Below, one piece after another: positions 11,596-23,619 of a stretch of DNA of 64,000 bases. The notes beneath the pieces are model-generated. The model was given only the letters and a program-made list of their open reading frames with translations. It did no database searches and was not told the origin of the DNA. The stretch is from Henckelia pumila (lineage: Eukaryota; Streptophyta; Magnoliopsida; Lamiales; Gesneriaceae): assembly GCF_033568475.1 (NCBI RefSeq), contig NC_133122.1:181741449-181805448 (forward strand). The letters are read 5' to 3'. The translations under genes and the position numbers were made by a program. Position 1 is the first letter of the stretch. Every line of letters starts with the position of its first letter.

Positions 11596-13096
11596 TGTAG
11601 TGAACCTGCATAGAATCACCTACTAACTGGCAACTAATAGCATGCATTAAACTTAATACATCAAAATGTTTAACAGAGTAAAACGTGCGGAAACATAATC
11701 CATAATTTACATATCAGCTTAGTAAAACCAATCCAGGCTTAATATTATAGTAATACAACCATATCGAAAAACTTAAAATAAACTGTCTAAAACATTTATA
11801 CAGCTAAACAAATCTTGCTGTATAAAATCCCCTTAAAAGCTCCGGCTCCCTAGTCCTGCCGCGAGCTACCGGCTCCGTCCATCCTGCGACCTGCCCCGTT
11901 TAGGGTGTCCAAGATAGCAACTAGAACGTGAGCACTAACGCCCAGTACATAAACATGAGTACACGTATATATATGATGCATGCAACATGATGACTGGTAA
12001 AAGGGTCATCTGAAAAGTCATGCTCAGTACCGGCGCCATATGAGTTCTTCCACCGCACGGATCAACCTCTGGGTATAACCACACTCGTCTAGTACACCAG
12101 AGTAGTCAGATATACATGTCCCCGCCGTCGCGGTACTCTCAGTGACAGACTATCGAGTATAGAGCTAAGCGGCTCTATAATCAGGTATATCAAGGTATAG
12201 GCTCAACGTGTATGTGAACATGATATATGAGTATAGAAAGCGGTAAAACATACATCATGCCACATAATAATGCCAAATAAATGCAACATATAAACATGTA
12301 TATTCGCTGGCAATCTCAGTCAATGTGTACGTACCTCTAGGCTAGTTCAAGTCTAGTAGGATCATAGGTTCCAAGCCTATATTCAAAAGTTTACCGTATC
12401 ACTACACAATTTCTATAAGTCTTAACTAAGATAATAAGTACTCCCAAAACTTAAATAGATTTCCGAACCATACCTTCGTCCGTAGATAGCCCTTTGGAGT
12501 CGCTAGTCCCGGATGACTATAACCACACCTTGGTTATTCCAGAACTTTTATTATAACCGATAGGGCCCTCAAGTGTATATCTCACACTATATAACTGAAG
12601 AAGGAAACTCGGGAATTCGTAATTCAAAATGAACTGCGGAGACCCCTATTTATAGGCCAAGACCCGGCCTAGGTTCGGATCCTCCGAACTCGAGTTTGGA
12701 TCGTCCGATCCAACTCATTGCCTGCATGCGAGACACGTCGAGTTTGGACCGTCCGATCGTCACTTCGGGCCGTCCGAAGTGTCAAATGCTTGACACTTGT
12801 CAAAATTCATGGCTGAGTAATCCTGCCTATTTGGCACAGAAAGAGTTCGGGACGTCCGATCCTAGTTCGGACCGTCCGAACGTCCCTTAACTCCAAAGTC
12901 AACAAGCCATCTTCGGAGCTCCCAGTTTGCTGAGTTCGGATCATCCGAAGTCCTCTTCGGACCGTCCGAACTGGCTCACATAATGACAATCCAATTCTTA
13001 GTTCTGAAGTCCGATTAAGCCTCGAATTTGATTAATTACTAACCCTTAATCATGTTTAACATATTATTATCTTAAAATAAATTCTGGGTTACTACG
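11596..13096 (-). repeat. G1 5' LTR
   Basis: 1501 bp, collinear with 5845-7347. TATA box at 12646-12655 (- strand) with the TTCGGACCGTCCGAA cluster at about 12672-12985 upstream. The last base is G where the other copy has A. Confidence 0.93.
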
Positions 13097-13101
13097 CTTT
13101 C

Positions 13102-14005
13102 TCCCTCTCCATAATTCATATGGATTTTTCTTGAGAATTGACCTTATTGATACACGATTGATGATGTAATAGGCAGTGTTCATTGCTTCAGCCCAAAAAT
13201 ATTTTGGTAGAGAATGCTCACATATTATGGTCCTCGCAATCTCCACGAGTGTCCTATTTTTCCTCTCAACGACCCCGTTTTGTTGAGGAGTCCTAGGACA
13301 AGAAATATTGTGACCGATGCATTTCTCTTCACAAAAATTTGTAAAACTCTCATTTTGAAATTCAGTTTCGTGGTCACTTCGAATCTGCTTTATTGAAAGA
13401 TTTTTCTCATTCTCAACAAGTTTGACAAAATTTTTAAAATAATCAAAGACATCATTTTTGTGGGCTAAAAACAATGTCCACGTGAAACGTGAGAAATCAT
13501 CCATAATGACAAATTCATAAAGCTTCCCTCCTAGGCTAGTGTTCCTCGAGGGACCACATAGGTCTAGGTGGAGAAGTTCAAGGGGCATAAAAGTTGATAC
13601 AAAATTTTTACTTTTAAAAGATTTCTTTGTATGTTTGCCAAGTTGACATGCATCACAAACAGAATCTAATTTTAAATTGAGTTTTGACATACCAACTACT
13701 AGATCAAGTTTAAAAAGTTTTTCAATTGTACTAAGACCAACATGACCTAGTCGTCTATGTCAAAGAATTTTGTCATCAACATTCAAAGATACAAGGCTTT
13801 TGATATTTGATAAATATAAATTATTTAAAGAAACTTTGTATACATTTTCACTTCTATATCCTTTGAAATTTATGGATTTATCAGTCGTGAGTGATATAGT
13901 GCAGTGTTGGGGAGTGAATTTGACTTCATAACCTCTATCGCACAATTGACTTATGCTTAGTAGATTATGCTTAAGTCCCTTCACTAGGAGGACATCATCA
14001 ATCAA
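13102..14005 (-). pseudogene. C1 pol, N-terminal part: pre-integrase and integrase core
   Basis: 14005-13760 encodes the pre-integrase segment (LLVKGLKHNLLSISQLCD). 13690-13102 encodes the integrase core: zinc-binding C (CDACQLGKHTKKSF), first catalytic Asp in VIMDDFSRFTW, second Asp in IRSDHETEFQN, and Glu in PQQNGVVERKNRT. An in-frame TGA (13758-13760, where the family has Trp before HRRLGHVG) separates the two. The frame continues to the G1 insertion point and resumes beyond 5844. The protein would insert the cDNA into the genome. Confidence 0.88.
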
Positions 14006-14468
14006 GCAGGATTTAGATATGTCTATTGAGCCGATTCCTTCAATTACTCCTTTGTTGTTGTCTCCAAAGGTGACAGTTCCCTTCTCCTTTGGTTTGACCG
14101 ATTGGAGTAGCTCCTTGTTTCCCGTCGTATGTCTAGAACATCCACTGTCTAGATACCATATGCTAGGAGAACATTTTTTCTATTTCCCTGCGAAAATTGA
14201 TTTTGGTACCCTTTAGTTTTTTTGAGTCCACAGTGTTAGAAAAGAGAGATACAAAATAGATTTCTAAGAGTTCAGTCTCTCATAGCGACATCATCGACAC
14301 TTTCCAAGAGTGCTCCCAGTAGTAGATAGGGCAATGGCCTCTTTAAAAACCTATTTTCTTAGACAGAGCAGCGTTCATCAGGAAGACCAGTCGCAAGTCA
14401 AGGCAGTTTAAACCGGTCTATGATGAACTTCCTTAGATCATGTTCTCATAATGCCGACTGATGAGTTG

Positions 14469-15879
14469 TTAAGTACTCTTAGGCCTCCATTTCATATAGC
14501 TCTTTTGATCATATTGATATTTCAAAGATCTACATTTATGTCTAGCATGACCTATTTTACAGCAGTAAGAGCATGTAGGGGGTGATCTCATTTTAGCTTT
14601 AGCAATAAGACTAGTAAAATCTATCGATTTATTACCATACCATATTCCACCCTTATCAAAGCTACATTTCTGCATGCTTAGTAAATTATTCAATTACTAA
14701 CATTGAATTTATCAAATAATTTTTCTAAGTGAGCTACGTCATCCTTTAATCTTATGTTTTCATGTTCCTTGTTTCTAATTCATTTTTGAGGTTTTTATTT
14801 TCTTTTCTAAGTGATTTAGCCATATCAAACATATGTTTATATGCATGAAGTACTTCATCATAGGAAGGTAGCTCATCATCGTTGTCAGAAATGATTTCAT
14901 CACTCCTAGCCATGAGGCAGATGTTAGCTTCCTCCTCGTCATCATCGTTGTCGCTCCATGTCGCTATTAGGGATTTATTCTTTCCTTTGTCAACCTTTTT
15001 CTTGAGGGGGCACTCATTTGCATAGTGGCCTTGTTGTTGACAGTTGTAGCATGTTATTTTCTTGTCCGTGTTCTTCTTGAAGTTGTTTCCTTGCATAAAT
15101 CTTTTGAACTTTCTTGCGAAGAGTGTCATATCATCATCTTCTTCTTCTTCTTCTTCGACTTGGATGGATAAGGCAATCCCCTTTGCCTTGATCTTCTCAT
15201 CCTCTTTCTTAGATTCTTTCCTTGTGGATACTTCCAAATCATGGGTTTTTAGGGTCCATAGAGTTGATCAAGATCATAGGATGCAGTGTCGCCTTTGTTG
15301 GACTCAATGATGGCCGTTCTCTTGGCATCCCACTCCTTGGGTAGGGCGTGTAGAGCTCTCCTCCACACTTGTTTGGTTGGATATTGTTCTTCAAGTTGGG
15401 CTAGCTCATTGATGATTTGAGAGCCTTCTGAACATTGTGTCTATATCTTCATTGGATTTCATCTCAAATGTCTCGTATTTGAGTTGTAGAAGATCTATCT
15501 TTGTCTCTTTGACTTGGTTGGTTCCCTCGTGGCATATCTCCAATTTGTCCCAAATCTCTTTTGCGGAGGAGCACATCGAGATCCGGTTGCACTCGTTCAT
15601 ATCTAAATAACAATGCAAAGTATTCATAGTTTTAACATTTTGAGATATTAATTTCATATCATCATTTGAAAATTCGTCCATTCCCTTAGGAATTTTGACT
15701 CCCTCAACCTCTTTCATAGGTATGTAGGGACCTTTTACAATTACTTTCCAAAGGTCATAATCTACGGATTGGATATATAGGGACATTCGATTTTTCCAAT
15801 AGCGGTAATTTATGTCGTTGAAAAGAGGAGGACGATTGGTTGATTGCCCTTGAGCATAATTGTTTGCTAGATTTGCCAT
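14469..15879 (-). pseudogene. C1 gag (UBN2-type capsid plus CCHC zinc knuckles), frameshifted
   Basis: The reading frame starts at the ATG at 15879-15877, just inside the primer site. The first ~157 residues resemble the UBN2/copia gag fold (YWKNRM near the start, then a segment ending KSNEDIDTMFRRL). Downstream, 15237-14752 in a shifted frame carries an acidic Glu-rich stretch and a knuckle CYNCQQQGHYANEC (CX2CX4HX4C). A further frame at 14693-14469 carries a second knuckle-like CSYCCKIGHARHKC. The region between about 15400 and 15240 needs frame changes, so the gene is broken. It would form the virus-like particle and bind RNA. Confidence 0.85.
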
Positions 15880-15910
15880 AGAGTCTTTTTGAAAATATTT
15901 TGTAAAAAGG

Positions 15911-15924
15911 TGGCTCTGATACCA
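15911..15924 (-). other. C1 primer binding site (initiator Met tRNA)
   Basis: On the - strand, two bases inside the 5' LTR end, the sequence reads TGGTATCAGAGCCA, the standard complement of the plant initiator Met tRNA 3' end. This fixes the element's orientation. Confidence 0.93.
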
Positions 15925-15926
15925 CT

Positions 15927-17204
15927 TGTTAGAACCTAATGGGGGGGGGAGGGGGGAGAATTAGGTTCTACTGACAACTTTAGCAATTTAAAGCAATTAT
16001 GCAAGTACGCAAGCAAAAGACTTAAAACAATCAAATATAAGTGCGGTAAATAAATGCGTTAATTAAATAAAGCAGTAAAAGAGATAAGAAATGTTTATGG
16101 AAGTTCGACGATAAATCGTCTACGTCTTCCCTTCTTGGTTAAGATCGATTAACCAAGGATCCACTAGCACTTCGAACGTCTTGGCCTTGATGGCTCCAAG
16201 GATAGCCGTACAACTCAACACGATCACCGCGCCAATACAACTCAACACACTTGGCCTTAAGGGCTCCAAGAATAGCCTCAACAACAATTACACACTAGGG
16301 CTTCACACTCGAGAGTACAACGAAAGCTCAACAACTCACAAACAATTTCTACAATCAACTCTCTAATTGAAAGAAATATGTATGAAACTCTTTAATGAAC
16401 ACTTGAGAAGTATAGGAGAAGATTGCTTGAGTTGTGTTTGAAATGGCCTTGGAATGCATCTATTTATAGCTGAAAATTCAGGCAAGTTCGTTGTGTTCGT
16501 TCTGGCCTTCGTTGCGTCCGTTCGGCGCACATTTAATTCTTTCAGCATTGGTGACGAACGTTGCATCCGTTCCTAGGTTTGTTGCATCCGTTCGGCGCAA
16601 TGCAGCTTTGGTCGGGCGAATTTCTTCCTTAAAAATTGGATCATGTTTTTGGTAGGATCGTTGCAGGCTGCGCAACAAACTTAAAAAATTCATAACTCAC
16701 AATCCGTCCGTCGGATGGACTTTAAATTTGGACAGTAGCTTTAAAACATCCTGAATTTATTGTGAACGGTGAAGATTAGATTTGGATTGCTCAAACGATT
16801 CCAATATTTTTCTGAAGTTACTTCATCGTATTTTTGCTTCTTGTTCTGTGCGACACTTTTGAAAAATTCATTTCTCATGATCTAGCCGTTGGATTGAGCT
16901 GAGATTTGAACCGTAGATTTTGAGAATCCTAAAATTTAATATGATTGGTAAATATCGGAATTGAATGAATCGAAAATGCTCAGTAATTTTTGCAAGTTTC
17001 TGCTCCATGATTTAGCTTGTTCAATTCCATCATTAGAATATACCGCACAAGAATTTAATTGTTTGATAAGAGTCTAATCTGCAAGGTCTCAATTTAAATG
17101 ATTAGAAATAATAACCAAGTTTTGTAATTATTAAAATAAGATAAGTTATCGCATTAAAAACATTAATCTCGTTTAAGAGATTCGTATGCGTTTAAGGCGT
17201 AACA
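15927..17204 (-). repeat. C1 5' LTR, complete
   Basis: Begins TGTTAGAA and ends GGCGTAACA on the + strand (TGTT...AACA ends), 1278 bp. A TATA box CTATAAATAG lies at 16460-16469 on the - strand, with a repeat cluster of AACGGACGCAACG-like words just upstream (16484-16660). A G-run (15940-15956) lies near the end next to the primer site. Confidence 0.9.
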
Positions 17205-17210
17205 GGGAAG

Positions 17211-17543
17211 ATGTGCAGTCTTATTTTTGGTGGGGGTAGTTGTACGAACATGGCGAGTTGCGAGCTTGTGGAAAAATTAGGGTTGCCTATTCTAAAGCAT
17301 CCTCAATCATATAGGTTGCAGTGGTTTAAAGACTGTGCGAATGTGAGAGTTAACAAGAAAGTTTTGGTGACATTTTCTATTCTCAAGTATGTTGATAAGG
17401 TTTTGTGTGATGTAGTTTCTATGTATGTGTGTCATGTTTTATTGGGGAGAGCACGACAATTTGATAGGAGAGTAGTGCATGATGAGTTTAAAAATAAATA
17501 TTCTTTTGTAATGAAAAAGAGTTTATTGTATTGTTGCCTATGA
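17211..17543 (+). pseudogene. G2 aspartic protease domain
   Basis: The 110-codon frame has the plant gypsy protease pattern: SLIFGGGSCTNMAS (the catalytic Asp expected before GGSCTN reads Gly here), VEKLGLPILKHPQSY, and HVLLGRARQFDRRVVHDEFKN. The Asp-to-Gly change would abolish activity. It is followed by a very Lys/Glu-rich stretch (17565-17700), typical of the linker to RT in this family. Confidence 0.8.
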
Positions 17544-17734
17544 CTACAAAACAAGTATGGGAGGATCATATGAAAAGGAAAAAGAGAGATGAGGCCGAAA
17601 AAAAGAGTGATGAAAAAAGTAAGATGACCTTAGATAAAAAGAATGATAAAAAAAAAGGATGAAAAAAAATTGAGAAAAAAGATGCCGAAAAAAAATATAT
17701 ATGGCCCAAAAGAGTAAATTGAGAGATGTTATAT

Positions 17735-19947
17735 TGTGAGGACCTCGGTTTTAAACATCTAATCAAGATTAAATCATCCAATCAATGACAGAGTGTCCGG
17801 ACATAAAGGTAAAGATTTTTTTTAAACATGCACGGACCCCGGGCACCCTCCGTGCTCGGGTCCGTGCATTAACCTGCAGCCAAGGGTCGGAGAGTACAAA
17901 AAATACACGGACCCCATGCAGCCTCCGTGCATAGGTCCGTGCGAAAGAAATGCACTAAAAACCCAACTCTCTGTTTTATGCACGGAACCCGGGCACCCTC
18001 CGTGCTCGGGTCTATGCCCATCATTTCGAAAACTTCAAGTTACTGCCTCGACCAATGTTCACTCGGAACGATGCACGGAGGCATGTCTGGGGTCCGTGCA
18101 TGAACACATTTAACCCATAGCAAAATGCGAAGGTACACGGACCCTGGCACAGATGTGGCACGGGGTCAGTGCCCTACATAAATTCTAAAAAATAAACAGG
18201 CAGCATAACAAGCAAATTCCAACCACAACTCAAAACTCAATTTACAACATGCATTAAATCGCAAATCTAGCATCATACAATACATGAAGTTCTAAAGTTG
18301 TACAAATACTCGGAAGTAGAACATGCCTCGATTCTAAATTCTACAACATAATACAAAACAAGTTTGAAAAGCTAATACAACTTCTAAACCAAGTCCTCAC
18401 TTCTATCAATCTCAACTCGATCTAGTCATGCTGCCTCTGACTCGAACCTGCCCCACCTGTTTCCAAGCAAACATACAAAGACAAGACAACAGCCGGATAA
18501 CTCCGGTGAGAATAAAATTCCCAGTAAAAGCAACAATACAAGTAATAACAACAAGTATATCAAACCTGATATAACGATAACAAACAAATAATTTCAAGTA
18601 GTATATCAACAACTCAATTCGAAATTCAATAAAATGCAATGAATTTCTCCGATTTTCAAGATTATCTAAAATCGGATAATCAAAGGGAATTTCGTTCTTC
18701 AGTTGGGATCCCGAGGCCAAGATATATCACCACAACTCACCAAATCTCCCGATCGAGGTGAATGCGGTATATCTCGCTTCCTCTAGACTTTGGAGCAACT
18801 ATAAGAAGCATTCTAGCTCTTGGAAAAACTCAAAAACCAAGGCCACTCCAATATAGTCCCCAAAACGTCTAATTCGATCAAGTAATTCGGCTCAAGATGA
18901 ATGCATATGAAATCATAATACATTCAAGTAATTCAACTAAACGCAAGCAATAAATTCGAATAGGAAATCATGCATGTATGTGATTTAGGGACTCGAGAAT
19001 CAATCTAAAACTCGAGTATTCATCCCTTTTCGATTCGATGTTTACTTTTGCCTTTTCTTCGATTCGATGTAGCTTCCAATCTGAACCAGCTACAACAACA
19101 ATAATTCCAGTCAAAATTCCATTCAATCGTAATTCAACGATTAAGGTAAACTCGTTACCAATTCTCGATCAACTCTTCAACGATTCGGATGCCACGAACT
19201 TTGAACTCAACAATCTTCAACCAAATCTGTACGGGGATACAAAAGAGTTAAATATCAAACAATCCAATTCAAATCAAGCACAAAAACTCAATCAAACTCC
19301 TAAATTCTGAAATCTCAAACCGGCGGCATAACAGCTATAAAACGGCCAATCAAAAAACACAGACAACAACATGTCAACCAAAACAACTCAATACAACTAC
19401 AATCCATCCAATTCAACTCAATCCCAACGAATCTCAAAATCCCTATTTTTGAATTTAGCCTATAAAATCATAACAAATCCGAACGTCGTTCTTTTTCCGA
19501 TCCGACTTCGAATATACGATCTAAGCTAGCTCAAGAACAACATATCCAAATGAAATCAAAATCTGACAACACCTCAAAATCGAAACATGCTGGATCGAAG
19601 TAAACTTATGGTAAAGTGAAGCTCTCGTAGCCGTGATTGCAAATATGCCTTCAGATTTAATTTTTAACAAACGGATCGAGCAAAACCAGAATTTGAAAAG
19701 CTTAAAGGGGCGTCAATGGCGTTAGGCGTGATGGATAAAAAGATGGGAATGAATAAGAATGCTTAGTCAATAAAGTAGAGGCCAAGTGTTATAATAAATA
19801 TCCTTTTTGCACTTTGGTCCCTGAATTTCTCAAAAAATTACAATTCAGTCCCTGATCAAATATCAGCTCAACCCTCGGATTTTGTAATTTCCGAATATCA
19901 ATATTAATCTCCAAAAATCTCTATTAGGATAATTTTGGGGTTTTATA
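17735..19947 (-). repeat. Solo LTR of gypsy-type family G3
   Basis: 2213 bp from TGTGAGGACC to GGGGTTTTATA, with a perfect 5-bp target duplication TATAT (17730-17734 and 19948-19952). Only one LTR is present between the duplications, so this is a solo LTR left by LTR-LTR recombination. The right half matches 1-1118, where the terminus is ...TTACA. Five copies of a CACGGACC...GGTCCGTG word pair lie at 17828-18175. Orientation (-) is inferred from the TGTAACGCCCC-like terminus of the sister copy. No protein-coding region is recognised. Confidence 0.88.
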
Positions 19948-19969
19948 TATATGCTCTTATGTTCCGCTT

Positions 19970-21380
19970 ATGTTGATGTTTTATAAGGAGATACTCCTTA
20001 ACACAAGTGATATAGACGGAGATCTTCCGAGTGTTGTTATCTCTCTCTTGCAAGAGTTTGAAGAGTTATTTCCTGAGAAACTACCTCAAAGATTATCACC
20101 TTTTAGGGGAATCGATCACCAAATCGACTTGGTATCTGGGAGTGCATTGCTGAATCGTCCAGCTTATAGGAGCAATCCGGAGAAAACTAATGATTTGTAA
20201 AGTCAGGTAAGTGAACTCTTGGGATAAAGGTTTTGTGCGTGAGTCTATGTCACTGTGTGTTGTTCCTGTGTTGTTAGTACCTAAGAAAGATGGGTCTTGG
20301 TGTATTTGTGTTGATTGTAGAGCTATAAAAACATTACCATCAAGTATAGACATCATATTCCTAGACTAGATGATATGTTAGATGAGTTGCATAGTGCAAG
20401 CGTGTTTAGAAAAATTGATCTTAAGAGTGGTTATCATCAAATTAGGATGAGAGAGGGAGGTGAGTGGAAAGTTGCGTTAAAAACAAAGTATGGTTTGTAT
20501 GAATGGATGATTATGCCTTTTGGTTTGACTAATGCACCTAGTACTTTTATGCATCTAATGAATCTGTTTTGCGTGCATACATTGGAAAATTTGTGGTGGT
20601 GTATTTTGATGATATATTGGTGTATAGAAAAAACTTGGATGATTATGTGGGGCATTTGAGAGTTGTATTAATCACATTGTGTGCTGAACATTTATATGCT
20701 AACCTGAAGAAGTGTGTGTTTTGTACAAACAAACTCGTATTTCTTGGTTTTGTTGTGAGTGCACAAGGTGTGAGAGTTGATGAAGAAAAGGTAAGTGTCA
20801 TTCGAGATTGGCCTATGCCTACATCAATTAGTCAAGTTCGAAGTTTTCATGGGCTTGTGATTTTTTATAGGAGGTTTGTGAAGGATTTTAACACATTGGA
20901 GGCACCCATGACGGCGGTTATCAAGAAAAATGTTCCATTTCATTGGGGTGAGGAGCAAGAGAAGTCTTTTAATATCATTAAACAAAAGTTGTTAATGCTT
21001 CTTTACTTGTTTTGACTGATTTTACTAATACTTTTGAGATTGAATGTGATGCATAAGGTGTAGGAATTGGAGGCGTCTTGACGCAAGGGGGAAGGCCACT
21101 AGCGTATTTCAGTGAGAAGTTGAGTGGAGCGTCTTTGAATTATCCTACTTACGACAATGAGTTTTATGTGTTGGTGAGGGTACTCGAGACATGGCAGCAT
21201 TATTTGAGGCCAAAAGAGTTCGTGATTCATACGGATCATGAATCCTTGAAGCATCTCAAGGGGCAACAGAAATTTAATAAGCAACATGTCAAATGGGTAG
21301 CATTCGTGGAGACTTTTCCTTATTTAATCAAGTACAAGCAAGGTAACGATAATGTGATAGCGGATGTGTTGTCACGAAGG
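19970..21380 (+). pseudogene. G2 reverse transcriptase and RNase H
   Basis: Begins after the solo LTR with LLQEFEELFPEKLPQ and IDHQIDLVSGSALLNRPAY. RT motifs are [29 protein letters not shown] and catalytic [13 protein letters not shown] (about 20585-20630). RNase H has [19 protein letters not shown] and [16 protein letters not shown], ending [11 protein letters not shown]. Frameshifts occur near 20575 and 21005, with stops near 20198-20225 and 21055. The + orientation matches the protease upstream. Confidence 0.88.
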
Positions 21381-21384
21381 TACG

Positions 21385-22675
21385 TACTCTTAACAGCTTT
21401 AGATTCTAAATTTTTGGGCTTTGAACACGTGAAGGAGTTGTATGCGAGTGATGTTGATTTTGGTGAGATCTATGAGTCGTGTATGCATGGCCCAAAAGAT
21501 AAGTTTTACATGCATGATGGTTATTTGTTTAAGGAAGATAAATTATGCATTCCTAGGTCTTCAATTAGAGAATTACTTGTTAGGGAATCGCATACTGGTG
21601 GCTTAATGGGGCACTTTGGTGTGACTAAAACATATCAAATTTTACATGAACACTTTTATTGGCCACATATGAAGCATAATGATGAGAAAATGTGTGAGCA
21701 GTGTGCGACTTGTAGGAAGGCAAAGTCTAGAACACGACCACATGGATTATATACTTCACTTCCAGTACCTAGTGAACCATGAGTAGATATTTCTATGGAT
21801 TTTGTTCTTGGGTTATCGAGGTCAAAGAAGGGGAGGAATTCTATTTATTTTGTGGTTGATAGGTTTTCTAAAATGGCACATTTTATTGCATGTCATAAAT
21901 CTGATGATGCTTCGCATGTTGTAGATTTGTTCTTTAATGAGATTGTGATATTGCATGGCATGCCTAGGAGTATTGTTTCTGATAGAGGTACTCGATTTTT
22001 GAGTTACTTTTGGAAAAAATTGTGGTGTAAACTTGGGACTAAGTTATTATTTTCTACTAGTTGTCATCCACAAACTGAGGTAGTAAATAGAACTTTAGGA
22101 ACTTTGCTGTGCTCTATCATTAAAAAGAACTTGAAAAATTGGGAATTGTTTGCCATTTATTGAGTGTGCTTATAATCGTAGTATGCATTCTACTACGAGT
22201 TATTCTCCATTTGAATTTGTTTATGGTTTTAATCCATTGACTCCGTTGGATTTCATGTCTTTACCTATGAGTGAAAGAGTTAATATGGATGGGAATAAGA
22301 AAGCTGAATTTGTGAGGAACTTGCATGAGAGAGTACGTGAAAATATTGAGAAAAAGAATTTGCAGTATACTAAGCAAGCAAACAAAGGGAGAAAGAAGGT
22401 TGTATTTGAGCCCGGTGATTGGGTATGGTTGCATTTGCGAAAGGAGCGATTTCCGAAAAAGCGGCATTCTAAGCTATTACCTAGAGGAGATGGTCATTTT
22501 CAAGTTTTGGATCGAATCAACGATAATGCCTATAAATTGGATTTATAATGTGAGTACTACATTTAATGTTTCTGACTTATCTTTGTTTGATGTAGGGGAT
22601 GAACGAGATTTGAGGACAAATCCTTTTCAAGAAGAGGAGGATGATGCGATCATGGATGACTCGCGTGTGGTTTAG
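21385..22675 (+). pseudogene. G2 integrase and C-terminal tail
   Basis: Zinc-binding HHCC region ([32 protein letters not shown]), first catalytic Asp ([18 protein letters not shown]), second Asp ([17 protein letters not shown]) and the terminal block ([39 protein letters not shown]). A TGA at 21780-21782 stands where Trp is expected before VDISMDF. At CHPQT the frame goes directly to EVVNRTL, so the short segment usually found between the two is absent. A frameshift near 22160 and a stop near 22548 break the rest. Confidence 0.85.
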
Positions 22676-22890
22676 GTTGCAAGGAGGGTTTGAGATCCAT
22701 TGGAGTTGCCACATGAACCAATAACGAGGGGTCGAACTAAGAAGTTTAAAGAAGAACTTCAATCGTTGATGATGAATTGTCAAGAAGGAATTGTGATACT
22801 TGAAGATCACTTTGGGGAATGTTACAATATTATTGAAGTCCAAAGAAGTCAAGAAAGTGGAGGAAATATCAAAGCAAACACAAAAAGAAG

Positions 22891-23597
22891 TGACATGGTC
22901 CGAGAAGACAGCGCGCGCCCGCGCTTCCGAGTGAATTTTGAAGTTGAAGAACAGGCGTTCATGCGCGCCTGCGCATTACCTGTCGCGCGCCCGCACCGTT
23001 GCGATGATTGTGAAGAATTAGGACCGAACCTTATGCACGCCCGCGCTTGCATTCTCTTTCACATAGTTCGGCGTGTTGTGTGTGCCCGCGAGATTTTTAT
23101 ATTTTTGCTTTATTTTCCTATTTTTGAGAGTTCTAGGTAAGCTAGAAAACATTCTAGGAGATATCTTTTGATATCTTTAATTATATTTTATTATATCTTT
23201 AATTTTTAATTGTAAACTATAAATACATTGTTTATTTTCATTAATAATGATTCAGATTCAGTTTTATACACAATATTGAAATTCTTTCAAGAATTTTCTT
23301 CAAAACTTTGCTTTGGTATTTCAAATCAAACTTTCTCAAAGTTTAATCACTTTGAAACGTTTGTCAGTTGATTTTCATTGAAGATTGTCAAATACAAGTT
23401 ATCTGAAGGTTTTCCTTGACTTCAATTGTTTCGTGATCTCTATTGTTAATCGATTTTTCGATTAAAGGTGGATATCCAAATTTTATCCTCTGTTTTGTTT
23501 TCTGTGATTGTCTGTCAGTTTTACTTGTTTCAAAGATTGGTAAAAACACTTTGATTCTTTTTTTTATTGATTTGAGGGTGCGATTTAATTATAATCA
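22891..23597 (+). repeat. Probable G2 3' LTR
   Basis: The integrase tail (EPITRGRTKKFKEELQ, 22715-22760) is followed by a purine run CAAAAAGAAG (22881-22890), then TGACATGG. A CpG-rich word cluster (GCGCGCCCGCGC-like, 22906-23090) precedes a TATA box ACTATAAATAC (23217-23227), as expected for U3. The right end is placed at TATAATCA before copia gag sequence begins. Only one LTR of this family is in the window, so both ends are estimates. Confidence 0.45.
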
Positions 23598-23619
23598 TGT
23601 TTGTTTATCATTCTCATAA

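Larger units (their letters stand above)
5845..13096 (-). mobile_element. Ty3/gypsy chromovirus G1 (Tekay-like), nested in C1
   Basis: A 7.25 kb - strand element with LTRs 5845-7347 and 11596-13096 (TGTAGTG...TTACTACA; the right LTR's last base is G). The target duplication is CTTTC (5840-5844 and 13097-13101). It has a Met-tRNA primer site and a purine tract. Order: gag, CCHC, aspartic protease, RT, RNase H, integrase, chromodomain. It splits the C1 integrase frame. Gag has two nonsense codons, there are stops around RNase H, and the integrase core is deleted, so it is non-autonomous. The two LTRs are very similar over their full length, which points to a fairly recent insertion. Confidence 0.95.
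1119..17204 (-). mobile_element. Ty1/copia retrotransposon C1 (SIRE/Maximus-like), interrupted by G1
   Basis: A - strand copia element with 5' LTR 15927-17204, Met-tRNA primer site, UBN2-type gag, CCHC knuckles, integrase, copia RT, RNase H, an additional ORF downstream of pol, polypurine tract and a 3' LTR (1119-1935, truncated at its outer end). Element G1 (5845-13096) is inserted in the integrase C-terminal region. The order gag-INT-RT-RH with an extra 3' ORF and about 1.28 kb LTRs fits the SIRE/Maximus lineage. It inserted upstream of the protease of element G2. The right flank begins GGGAA (17205-17209); the matching left duplication would be outside the window. Pol carries several nonsense codons, so the copy is dead. 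Confidence 0.9.
17205..23597 (+). mobile_element. Ty3/gypsy retrotransposon G2, 3' half, interrupted by a solo LTR
   Basis: A + strand gypsy element whose protease starts directly right of C1. Order: protease (17211-17543), a Lys/Glu-rich linker, the inserted solo LTR (17735-19947), RT, RNase H, integrase with an acidic tail, then a probable 3' LTR. Its gag and 5' LTR should lie left of C1, outside the window. Many stops and frameshifts make it the most decayed of the nested elements, consistent with being the oldest. The right boundary (23597) is tentative. Confidence 0.8.

Noticed and set aside
17735-19947. A complete G3 element rather than a solo LTR
   Set aside because: There is only one LTR between the TATAT duplications and no internal coding sequence or second terminus.
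22905-23090. GC-rich stretch as a CpG island promoter of a host gene
   Set aside because: It lies within the 3' end of element G2, just after the integrase tail, and matches the U3 cluster pattern of other LTRs.
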